24,258 bases of DNA from a virus: positions 1 through 24,258 of the IMG/VR virus record IMGVR_UViG_3300008116_000535. One strand, given 5' to 3'. A program made the position numbers and the translations under genes. The notes under the pieces are model-generated. The model was not told the DNA's origin. It did not search any database and was given only the letters and a program-made list of their open reading frames with translations. Positions 16,125-24,258 of the stretch are shown here, one piece after another (within the stretch, counting starts at the first letter, position 1; every line of letters begins with the position of its first letter).

Positions 16125-16282
16125 AGAAGAAAGAATTTTGGGATAAACCAAATCCTAATAAGACTTCAAAGAAATTAACACCAGCACAGAAAGCAAGTGC
16201 TAAAGCAAAGGCAAAAGCAGCAGGTCGTCCTTATCCTAATCTAGTTGATAATGCGGCTGCTAAAAAATCCAAGAAGAAGTAG
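16121..16282 (+). CDS. Small lysine-rich protein, 53 aa
   Basis: The 53-aa product begins MKKKEFWDKPNPNKTSKKL and contains LTPAQKASAKAKAKAAGRPY and PNLVDNAAAKKSKKK. I recall this Lys/Ala-rich pattern ending in GRPYPNLVDN from many phage genomes, without a known role. The start overlaps the stop of the frameshifted gene as ATGA, and no strong Shine-Dalgarno is visible, so it may depend on translation from the preceding gene. Confidence 0.65.
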   Translation: MKKKEFWDKPNPNKTSKKLTPAQKASAKAKAKAAGRPYPNLVDNAAAKKSKKK

Positions 16283-16294
16283 GGAGTCAAGGTG
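16281..16294 (+). promoter_or_regulatory. Ribosome-binding site supporting a GTG start
   Basis: AGGGAG at 16281-16286, partly overlapping the preceding stop, lies five bases upstream of GTG at 16292-16294. No in-frame ATG is close, so the GTG is the preferred start. Confidence 0.6.
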
Positions 16295-16587
16295 GCGCAA
16301 TACGGTAGAGATGGTTCAACACTTAACGATGAGTTGAATCGTCTAGCAAATGGCGGTGGTACTACTTACCCACCTTACTCTTCCTACAAAGATCAGGCAG
16401 GTGCAGCTCAGGCTTGGGCAGCAGCTAGATCTGTTTCATTAGGCAAAACCACAGATTTAGTCGGTGTTATTAACCTTATTGCTGGCAATACCGTAGGAGT
16501 CAACTACTTAGATATTGCTGGTGTATGTAATGAACTTGCTGGCACTGTTGGCCTAGAGCCTGCAGCAGCGTTGCGAGAGGTAGAGAA

Positions 16588-16591
<4 letters not shown>
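16292..16591 (+). CDS. Hypothetical protein, 99 aa
   Basis: The function is unknown. A Gly/Tyr/Pro-rich first part (NGGGTTYPPYSSYKD) is followed by a helical C-terminal half with LVGVINLIAGNTVGVNYLDIAG and CNELAGTVGLEPAAALRE. It starts at GTG. Its TGA overlaps the TTG start of the next gene (TTGA at 16588-16591). The location between the capsid and fibre genes suggests a neck or tail accessory protein. Confidence 0.6.
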
Positions 16592-18314
<1,723 letters not shown>

Positions 18315-18326
18315 TAGAATTGACTA

Positions 18327-18905
18327 ATGAAAGTCAATGAGTTTTTTGATAAGGTCGTAGTAATAAACTTAGACCGCAGAACAGATCGTATGGAAATACT
18401 AGATGCTCAGTTAAAAGAGCTAGGTATTGAGTACGAAAGATTTAGCGCAGTAGATGCAGTAGAACAAAAGATAGATCCGATACAGGCTTGCAGACAAAGC
18501 CACCTTGCAGTGCTAGAACAAAGCCAAGGGCTTACGCTTATTCTGGAAGATGATGCGTTGTTTATGGAAGAGTTTAATGAACGCTTTGCTGAGTTCATAG
18601 ATAATCTACCTGCAGATTGGGATATCTTTTATCTAGGTGCAGTGTTGTTAAACAGCCAGCCTTGTAACCATCTAATGGTTAGGGCTATGGATACATCATC
18701 ACTACACGCTTACTGTATTAATCCTAAGTTTAAAGATAAGGCACTTGCTCAAGGTAGAGATTACCCAGAGCATATAGACGTAGCATATCGTTTACTACAT
18801 AGAGGGTGTAAGGCATACGCTGCTAGACCACCATTGGCAAAGCAGTATCCAAGTTACTCAGACTTAATGTTAAAAGATGTTGACTACTTAAGTTGGTATA
18901 AATGA
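18327..18905 (+). CDS. Glycosyltransferase family 25 (LPS/collagen-type) enzyme
   Basis: GT25 enzymes transfer sugars from nucleotide donors and include bacterial lipooligosaccharide galactosyltransferases and animal and mimivirus collagen galactosyl/glucosyltransferases. The 192-aa product has the family signature in order: VVVINLDRRTDRM (10-22), ACRQSHLAVLE (54-64) and LILEDDALF (71-79), where EDD is the expected metal/nucleotide-sugar motif. A later YPEHIDVAYRLL provides a further acidic residue. There is no signal peptide or membrane segment. No clear Shine-Dalgarno precedes the ATG, which is 12 bases after the collagen-like gene, so it may rely on coupling. It overlaps the next gene by ATGA. 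The likely substrate is the virion fibre, by context only. Confidence 0.85.
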   Translation: MKVNEFFDKVVVINLDRRTDRMEILDAQLKELGIEYERFSAVDAVEQKIDPIQACRQSHLAVLEQSQGLTLILEDDALFMEEFNERFAEFIDNLPADWDIFYLGAVLLNSQPCNHLMVRAMDTSSLHAYCINPKFKDKALAQGRDYPEHIDVAYRLLHRGCKAYAARPPLAKQYPSYSDLMLKDVDYLSWYK

Positions 18906-19948
18906 AGATAGCTGTATATACAATTTCTAAGAATGAGGATAAGCACGTTGAACGTTGGTATGAATCAAGTAAAGAAGCCGACTACCACATCCTTGCAGAT
19001 ACAGGATCAACAGATAGAACCGTTGAGTTGGCAAGAGAACTTGGAATTACTGTGGTACCGATATGGGTTTCACCATTTAGGTTTGATGATGCGAGGAACG
19101 CGTCACTGGCAGTAGTTCCACAAGATGCAGATTACTGCATAGCCTTAGATGTAGACGAGGTGCTTGCACCTGGTTGGCGTAAGCACTTAGAGGATGCTCA
19201 CGCTAAGGGTATAGATAGACCATCATACCGGCGCATAGAAGCCTTTAATGATGATGGCTCTGTTGCTACAGAGTTTGATGGATTTAAAGTACACAGGCGT
19301 AACGGTATTAGATGGCACTATCCAATACACGAAGTGCCTCAGTGGTATGGCGAACACGAAGAAGTTAAAGAACGCATAGATGGATTTGAGATCCATCACT
19401 TGCAGGATAGAACTAAGTCTCGTGGACATTACCTACCGTTACTTGAGATGGCAGTTAAAGAACTACCTGATGCTCGTAACCTTTACTACTTAGGTAGAGA
19501 ACAGTCTTATCACCAGCAGTGGGATAAGGCTAAAGAATCTTTGACAAAGTATCTGGAGCTATCAATCTTTAAACAAGAGCGTAGTGCAGCTTGTCGAATT
19601 TTGGCTAAGGCAGATCCTAGTAATCAAGAAGAGTGGTTCATCAAGTCTACTGAAGAGTGGGCTAGTAGAGAATCAGTCTTAGCGTTAGCTAATTATTACT
19701 ATATGGAAAAGCAGTGGGCTGAGTGTAACTTGGTTTCAAAGAAAGCTTTGGAATACAACACTAAGCCAACAGAGTTCTTAGCAGAGAACTGGGCGTGGGG
19801 CCATATGGCCTATGACTTAGTAGCAGTAAGTGCTTGGCAGTTAGGTGACTTTAAAGAGGCACTTGAGTACGGGCAAAAGGCAGTAGAGGTATCACCGAAG
19901 GATGAAAGACTAATTAAAAACCTAGAGTATTACAGGAGTAAAGTATGA
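18902..19948 (+). CDS. Glycosyltransferase family 2 enzyme with TPR-like C-terminus
   Basis: The N-terminal GT-A domain carries YTISKNEDKHVERWYESSK (6-24), ADTGSTDRTVELA (32-44), FRFDDARNASLAVV (59-72) and ALDVDEVL (81-88), the last holding the D-x-D metal motif. This matches small bacterial GT2 enzymes. The C-terminal part (about 185-345) is helical and repeat-like (NLYYLGREQSYHQQWDKAKE, YYYMEKQWAECNLVSKKALE, AWQLGDFKEALEYGQKAVEV), typical of tetratricopeptide repeats, which could bind a protein acceptor. It overlaps both neighbours by ATGA. With the GT25 gene it forms a two-enzyme cassette inside the structural operon. Confidence 0.85.
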   Translation: MKIAVYTISKNEDKHVERWYESSKEADYHILADTGSTDRTVELARELGITVVPIWVSPFRFDDARNASLAVVPQDADYCIALDVDEVLAPGWRKHLEDAHAKGIDRPSYRRIEAFNDDGSVATEFDGFKVHRRNGIRWHYPIHEVPQWYGEHEEVKERIDGFEIHHLQDRTKSRGHYLPLLEMAVKELPDARNLYYLGREQSYHQQWDKAKESLTKYLELSIFKQERSAACRILAKADPSNQEEWFIKSTEEWASRESVLALANYYYMEKQWAECNLVSKKALEYNTKPTEFLAENWAWGHMAYDLVAVSAWQLGDFKEALEYGQKAVEVSPKDERLIKNLEYYRSKV

Positions 19949-20847
19949 GTACGTTCGCTCAATTAGTTGATGAGGTAAGAACTAACCTATCTGGTTACAC
20001 CTTGCGTCAAGATCGCATTACTTACTTGACTAACCCTGGTGGCATTAACACTACAGCACTTAATATATCTATTGGTAACTCAGAAAACCTTGCTAAAGGT
20101 GTTGTTGAAATTGATGATGAACTTATCTGGATTAACACTTTTGATAAAACTAACTTAACTCTTAACGCTATCCCAGGCTTTGGTCGTGGCTACGGTGGCA
20201 CTACTCCTTCACCTCACGCAGAAAACGCACAGGTTACTTTGACTCCAACCTTTCCAAAGGTCAACGTTAAGAAAGCTATCAACGATACAATCAACTCTTT
20301 CTATCCTAAACTCTTTCAGGTAGCCTCAACTACTTTTACATTTAATGCAGCGCAGATTACTTATGCACTACCTGATGATGCACGAGATGTACTGTTTATT
20401 TCTTGGCAGACACCTGGACCATCCAGAGAGTGGCTACCGGTAAACAGATGGCGTATTGACCGTATGGCTAACGTCTCAGCATTTAATACAACAAGAACTC
20501 TTAGCCTTTATGACAAGATTGTTCCAGGTCGTACAGTGCAGGTTTACTACTCAACGATTCCAAATAACTTAACTAATGCCAATGATGACTTTGCAACAGT
20601 TACTGGTCTACCTGAATCATCACGAGATGTAGTAACACTAGGTGCAGCAGCCAGACTTCTATCATACCTTGATACAGGTCGTATCAACCTTTCATCTGCA
20701 GAAGCAGATATCAACGACACCAAACTACCATCCACTGCTGGAGCATCTGCATCTAAATATGTATATGCGCTATACCAACAGCGTCTTAATGAAGAATCAA
20801 CCAAGCTACAAGATCGCTTCCCAATCCGCGTTCATTATACGAAATAA
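19945..20847 (+). CDS. Putative neck / head-tail connector protein
   Basis: The 300-aa product starts with a helical FAQLVDEVRTNLSGY and continues with a beta-rich middle part (VEIDDELIWINTF, then PGFGRGYGGTTPSPHAENAQ). Next come KKAINDTINSFYPKLFQV and YALPDDARDVLFISWQ, and it ends in a helical KYVYALYQQRLNEESTKLQD plus a short basic tail. Helical ends around a beta middle resemble tail-tube-gatekeeper/adaptor proteins of short-tailed phages (T7 gp11 or P22 gp4 type). The match is structural impression, not a motif. It begins with ATGA overlap to the GT2 gene. Alternatives are a tail terminator or baseplate protein. Confidence 0.55.
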   Translation: MSTFAQLVDEVRTNLSGYTLRQDRITYLTNPGGINTTALNISIGNSENLAKGVVEIDDELIWINTFDKTNLTLNAIPGFGRGYGGTTPSPHAENAQVTLTPTFPKVNVKKAINDTINSFYPKLFQVASTTFTFNAAQITYALPDDARDVLFISWQTPGPSREWLPVNRWRIDRMANVSAFNTTRTLSLYDKIVPGRTVQVYYSTIPNNLTNANDDFATVTGLPESSRDVVTLGAAARLLSYLDTGRINLSSAEADINDTKLPSTAGASASKYVYALYQQRLNEESTKLQDRFPIRVHYTK

Positions 20848-20856
20848 GGAAAACAA

Positions 20857-21237
20857 ATGACCGTACGCAAATACTCCTCGGTATCTATAGATACAACACT
20901 TGCAGCAGGTGGTATCTCAGCTACCGCTACTACAATGACAGTGGCAACAGGTACTGGTGCAACCTTACTTGGTGGTATCACACTTGTTTCTGGTGATATC
21001 TTTACTGTAGCAATTGATCCTGATACAACAAGCGAAGAAATTTGCTACATAACTGCTCGCTCAGGTGATTCATTTACCATTACTAGAGAAGAAGCAGGCA
21101 CTGCTGGCGTAGTACACGCAGCAGGTGCCACAGTGCGCCACGTACTATCTAGCGATGACCTTAATTATTTTAACCAAGCAATTCAATCAACTACTCCTCC
21201 AGGATCTACACCAACTATAGATGGTGGAACACCTTGA
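20857..21237 (+). CDS. Small beta-rich tail/fibre-associated protein
   Basis: The 126-aa product is Thr/Gly/Ala-rich and beta-stranded (TATTMTVATGTGATLLGG, DPDTTSEEICYITARSGD, FTITREEAGTAGVVHAAGA). I recall this layout from a recurring domain in phage tail and fibre proteins. It ends STPTIDGGTP, the same C-terminal peptide as the collagen-like protein, so it may share a partner or attachment site. The ribosome-binding site is AAGGA, eight bases before the ATG. Confidence 0.6.
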   Translation: MTVRKYSSVSIDTTLAAGGISATATTMTVATGTGATLLGGITLVSGDIFTVAIDPDTTSEEICYITARSGDSFTITREEAGTAGVVHAAGATVRHVLSSDDLNYFNQAIQSTTPPGSTPTIDGGTP

Positions 21238-21283
21238 GAATACAACTAAATAAACCAGCAACTACAAAAGAAGGAAACAACTA

Positions 21284-22363
21284 ATGCCAGTTCAAACACA
21301 GATGCAGGTGCGTAGAGGCACCGCCTCAAGCTGGACTTCCACCAACCCAACACTGGCTGCTGGTGAGTTAGGCTTTGAAACAGATACAGGAAAGTTTAAG
21401 ATAGGTACAGGTTCATCAACTTGGACCGCCCTATCTTATGCAGGTGGTGGACAAAATACACTAACTACATATCAGTACACAGCAACAGCAGGACAGACTA
21501 CTTTCTCTGGTGCTGACGCAAATGGAAATACTCTTTCTTATACTGCTGGCGCAGTTCAGGTTTACCTTAATGGTGCCTTGCTTGCCAACACTACAGACTA
21601 TGCAGCAAGCAATGGAACATCAGTAGTTCTTACAGGTGGAGCTGGATTAAGCGACAGTCTTACTATCTTATCTCTTGGATCTTTTACAGTATCTACAGAT
21701 ATTCCTAAGTCTACTCTTACTGCTAAAGGTTCTATCGTTGCAGCAAGTGGTGCTGCTACCCCTGCTAACCTCTCCGTTGGTGCAAATGACACAGTCCTCA
21801 CAGCCGACAGCTCGACAGCCACTGGACTAAAATGGGCTACTCCTGCAACTGGTGCAAATTGGTCATTACTTAACGCAGGCGGTACTGCATTAACAGGTTC
21901 ACAAACTGTAACGGTTTCAGGCATAAGTGGCAAAGATAAAATTATGGTCATTGTTCAAAACGCAAGTTCAGCAAGCGCAAATTCTCTTATTAGCGTTAGA
22001 TTAAATACAGACACAGCCTCAAATTATTTCTTAGCAGGTGCAGAACTTCGTTCTACTACTACCACAGCTTCTTTGATTTCTGGATTATCAGACCTTTTTA
22101 ATAAAATTTATATTGGTCAAATGAGCACTACTGGAGCAGATTCAAGTGTTAGAGGTGGGATTGTTCTTACGGGTGGAAATTCTGCTGGTGTTAAACAATA
22201 CACATTCTTTGGTGCAGGAGAACCCTCATCAGGTGTAGTAGGCGCTCGCGCCTATTATGGTTGCGGATACTATAATTCAGCAAGCACGATTTCTAGCATT
22301 TCTGTCAATTCAGAAACTGGAAACTTTGATGCTGGAACAGTTTATGTTTATACGAGCGCGTGA
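21284..22363 (+). CDS. Tail fibre / receptor-binding protein with Mtd-like N-terminus
   Basis: The 359-aa product begins with QMQVRRGTASSWTSTNPTLA then GELGFETDTGKFKIGTGS (about residues 6-44), the pattern of the Major tropism determinant N-terminal domain. Next comes a fibre module (about 55-135: TAGQTTFSG, VQVYLNGALLANTTDYAA), then a shaft segment, AASGAATPANLSVGANDTVL and LTADSSTATGLKW. A C-terminal head domain (about 195-359) has SVRLNTDTASNYFLAG and a GTVYVYTSA end. This head resembles the three following stand-alone proteins. The ribosome-binding site is AGAAGGAA, upstream of ATG. It probably mediates adsorption. No reverse transcriptase or template repeat for tropism switching is visible. 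Confidence 0.8.
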   Translation: MPVQTQMQVRRGTASSWTSTNPTLAAGELGFETDTGKFKIGTGSSTWTALSYAGGGQNTLTTYQYTATAGQTTFSGADANGNTLSYTAGAVQVYLNGALLANTTDYAASNGTSVVLTGGAGLSDSLTILSLGSFTVSTDIPKSTLTAKGSIVAASGAATPANLSVGANDTVLTADSSTATGLKWATPATGANWSLLNAGGTALTGSQTVTVSGISGKDKIMVIVQNASSASANSLISVRLNTDTASNYFLAGAELRSTTTTASLISGLSDLFNKIYIGQMSTTGADSSVRGGIVLTGGNSAGVKQYTFFGAGEPSSGVVGARAYYGCGYYNSASTISSISVNSETGNFDAGTVYVYTSA

Positions 22364-22373
22364 GGATAAATAA

Positions 22374-22592
22374 ATGAAAATTACAGAAAAAGAATTTAAT
22401 GTAATTACAGGCGAAGAAACGATTACAGAGCGTGATGAGACCGCACAAGAACAAGCAGTGCGAGAAGCGTTTGAAGCAGAGCAGATAACAAAGCAAGCCG
22501 AAGCCGAAGTAAAGGCAACTGCACGTCAAGTAATCCTTGACCGTTTAGGTTTAACCGCAGAAGAAGCACAACTACTCCTAGGAGGTAACTAA
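22374..22592 (+). CDS. Small acidic helical protein between fibre genes
   Basis: The 72-aa product is Glu/Ala-rich and helical. It opens MKITEKEFNVITGEETITERD, then AQEQAVREAFEAEQITKQAEAE and a C-terminal RQVILDRLGLTAEEAQLLLG. Such short proteins are often found after tail fibre genes and may act as fibre assembly chaperones. That assignment is from position and composition only. It begins ten bases after the fibre stop. Confidence 0.6.
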   Translation: MKITEKEFNVITGEETITERDETAQEQAVREAFEAEQITKQAEAEVKATARQVILDRLGLTAEEAQLLLGGN

Positions 22593-22955
22593 ATGCCAGG
22601 TAAGAATTTTCTAACGGGTACTTTTAACAGAGTTACCATTGATGCAAAGACTGGTACTACTTACACTTTTGTACTAGGTGATGGAGACAATGAGTTAATC
22701 ACGGCAAGCAATGCCTCTGCTCAGACCTACTCAATCCCAACGAATGCATCTGTTGCCTTTCCTATTGGAACTCAAATCAATATCATTGCTATCGGTGCTG
22801 GCCTTGTAACTATCAACGCTGTCACAAGCGGTACAACTACTGTCCTATCAACTGGTGCTGTAGCTGCTGCCCCTGTACTACGTGCTCAGTACTCAGCTGC
22901 TACTTTGATTAAGGCAGGAACGGATCTCTGGTACGTGATCGGAGATATCTCCTAA
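22593..22955 (+). CDS. Small beta-rich virion surface protein
   Basis: The 120-aa product has the pattern TYTFVLGDGDNELITASNAS, then TYSIPTNASVAFPIGTQINI, AIGAGLVTINAV and a C-terminal AQYSAATLIKAGTDLWYVIGD. I recall this from a common domain in phage fibre and decoration proteins of aquatic phages, of unknown exact role. AGGAGGT at about 22579-22585 is an excellent ribosome-binding site. Its TAA overlaps the next ATG (TAATG). Confidence 0.65.
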   Translation: MPGKNFLTGTFNRVTIDAKTGTTYTFVLGDGDNELITASNASAQTYSIPTNASVAFPIGTQINIIAIGAGLVTINAVTSGTTTVLSTGAVAAAPVLRAQYSAATLIKAGTDLWYVIGDIS

Positions 22956-23530
22956 TGACTTCAATTCTTGGAATTGTTGCATCATCTAAGTTAGTTGCTA
23001 GTGGTTCATTTGAGTCTATTGCTACTGTAACTGTTGGTTCTGGTGGCTCATCATCTGTATCTTTTACTTCTATTCCAAGCACTTATTCTCATTTACAAGT
23101 AAGAATTTTGGGAAGAGGTAATCGTACTTCTTATGGAACAGAGTCTTTTGTTATGAGAGCAAATAGTGATAGCGGTGCAAATTACGCCACACACCAATTA
23201 GTTGCTGTGGCTTCTAGCGTTCTTGCTTCGGGTTCTGCGTCTACTACAGGAGCTTCAATTGGTCGTTTTCCAAGCAATTCTATTACAGCAAATGTTTTTG
23301 GTGTTGGGGTAGTGGATATTTTAGATTATGCAAACACTAATAAATATAAAACAATCCGCGATCTTGGTGGGATAGAGGATAATGATGTTTCTGGATTAGC
23401 AGAACTTGGTTTATACAGTTCTCTTTGGATGAATACATCTGCCATATCATCATTAACTTTTACTTCTGGTGGCGGAACTTTAATTACTCAATATTCATCT
23501 TTTGCACTCTATGGAATAAAAGGAGCATAA
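22955..23530 (+). CDS. Stand-alone head-domain paralogue 1
   Basis: The 191-aa product shares an ordered set of motifs with the fibre C-terminus and the two next genes: ESIATVTVGSGGSSSVSF, SIPSTYSHLQVRI, MRANSDSGANYATHQLVAV, LWMNTSAISSLTF and a final SFALYGIKGA. This suggests a beta-sandwich receptor-binding or surface-decoration domain made as its own protein. The first 15 or so residues (MTSILGIVASSKLVASG) differ from the paralogues and could be an attachment segment. GGAGA at 22940-22944 lies ten bases before the ATG. Start and stop both use TAATG overlaps. Confidence 0.65.
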   Translation: MTSILGIVASSKLVASGSFESIATVTVGSGGSSSVSFTSIPSTYSHLQVRILGRGNRTSYGTESFVMRANSDSGANYATHQLVAVASSVLASGSASTTGASIGRFPSNSITANVFGVGVVDILDYANTNKYKTIRDLGGIEDNDVSGLAELGLYSSLWMNTSAISSLTFTSGGGTLITQYSSFALYGIKGA

Positions 23531-24012
23531 TGCCAGCCACATACGAACCGATAGCAACGCAGACTTTAGGGTCTGCTGCTGCATCAGTTACTTTCTCATC
23601 TATCCCATCTACCTATACTGATTTAATTGCTGTGTTCAGTGGCGCTTCCACAGGTGGATTTGAATCAGTAAGAGTAAGAACAAATGGTGATACTGGCTCA
23701 AATTATTCTAGACTTCTACTAATAGGTACTGGTTCTGTTGCAGGTATATCGCGAGCAAATAATGAAAGTTATTTAATTCTTGGTGCGATGAATACGACAA
23801 CTTCAAATACTCTATGGCAATTTATGAATTATTCTAATACTACTACAAATAAAACTGTACTTACTAGAACAAATGTTGCATCTAACACAGTTAGAGCCAC
23901 TTTAGGTTTATGGCGCAATACTAATGCAATTACACAATTAGATTTTTCTGCTTCTATAAGCACATTTATTGCTGGTTCAACTTTTACTATTTATGGAATT
24001 AAGGCGGCCTAA
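23530..24012 (+). CDS. Stand-alone head-domain paralogue 2
   Basis: The start is placed at 23530 (ATG in TAATG, behind AGGAG at 23521-23525). The frame is open further upstream to 23425, but that stretch encodes implausible aromatic sequence and overlaps the previous gene. The 160-aa product begins MPATYEPIATQTLGSAAAS and shares SIPSTYTDL, RVRTNGDTGSNYSRLL, LWRNTNAITQLDF and the end FTIYGIKAA with its neighbours. Same likely role as paralogue 1. Confidence 0.68.
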   Translation: MPATYEPIATQTLGSAAASVTFSSIPSTYTDLIAVFSGASTGGFESVRVRTNGDTGSNYSRLLLIGTGSVAGISRANNESYLILGAMNTTTSNTLWQFMNYSNTTTNKTVLTRTNVASNTVRATLGLWRNTNAITQLDFSASISTFIAGSTFTIYGIKAA

Positions 24013-24014
24013 CT

Positions 24015-24258
24015 ATGCCTAGTACATACGAACTCATTGCATCTAATACTGTTGGCTCAGGTGGTGTGGCTTCATTAACTTTTAGTTCTATTCCATCTAC
24101 CTACACTGATTTAGTTTTATACACTTCTTTAAGATCTACGACTACAGGTAATGCAAATGATCGTGCTGCCATAGTTACATTTAATGGTTCGTCAAGTAAT
24201 TATTCTGCTATAAGACTATATGCTTATGATGGAACCACTGTTGGAAGTGACTCAAGCA
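24015..24258 (+). CDS. Stand-alone head-domain paralogue 3, partial at window end
   Basis: This open frame begins at ATG 24015, two bases after the previous stop, and runs off the end after 81 codons. It opens MPSTYELIASNTVGSGGVAS and shares LTFSSIPSTYTDLVLYT and a N-G-SSSNYSAIRLYA segment with the two preceding genes. It is closest to paralogue 2 in its N-terminus. Only the first half is visible. Confidence 0.65.
   Translation, partial: MPSTYELIASNTVGSGGVASLTFSSIPSTYTDLVLYTSLRSTTTGNANDRAAIVTFNGSSSNYSAIRLYAYDGTTVGSDSS

Noticed and set aside
21284-22363. Diversity-generating retroelement target (Mtd-like fibre)
   Set aside because: Only the N-terminal fibre domain resembles Mtd. No reverse transcriptase, template repeat or adenine-biased variable repeat is seen in the window.
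23425-23529. Upstream extension of the 23530 gene
   Set aside because: The added residues are aromatic and unlike the paralogues, they overlap the preceding gene, and a good ribosome-binding site lies directly before 23530.

Overview
The window is a compact, single-strand block of a tailed double-stranded DNA bacteriophage genome (Caudoviricetes): the packaging, capsid, neck and fibre module. Every gene reads rightward. Genes are packed stop-to-start, often overlapping as TAATG or ATGA, and most have purine-rich Shine-Dalgarno sequences. No integrase, transposase, rRNA, tRNA or CRISPR was seen. The moderate GC content and several small proteins resemble what I recall of uncultured aquatic actinobacterial phages. 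The host is an inference and cannot be proven here. No tape-measure, major tail or tail-sheath gene is visible, while three large proteins lie between portal and scaffold. That favours a short-tailed (podovirus-like) particle, although the tail region could continue past the window.

Layout. 1-279 is non-coding: a GC-rich block with small perfect hairpins, then a promoter-like region with inverted repeats. 280-2139 is the terminase large subunit, with a helix-turn-helix-like N-terminus that resembles a small-terminase DNA-binding domain. 2149-2989 holds three small genes, two of them lysine-rich. 3008-4765 is the portal. 4784-5590 holds three small genes. 5590-13314 holds three large proteins (1604, 510 and 455 aa), probably carried inside the virion and/or ejected. 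13435-14860 is the scaffold and major capsid protein pair, bracketed by two hairpin-rich gaps. 14944-16929 is a run of small genes, several with lysine-rich tails, one of which appears frameshifted (16015-16124).

16926-19948 is the most striking part. A collagen-like fibre protein with almost pure Gly-X-Thr triplets is followed at once by two glycosyltransferases (a GT25-type and a GT2-type), coupled into the structural operon. The suggested reading is that the phage glycosylates the threonines of its own collagen-like fibre. 19945-21237 holds a probable neck/connector protein and a small structural protein. The latter has the same C-terminal peptide (IDGGTP) as the collagen-like protein.

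21284 to the window end is the host-recognition cassette: a fibre with an Mtd-type N-terminus, two small proteins, then three stand-alone proteins that look like paralogues of the fibre's own C-terminal domain. The last of these runs off the window. The gene order follows assembly: DNA packaging, portal, ejected proteins, capsid, neck, adsorption apparatus.
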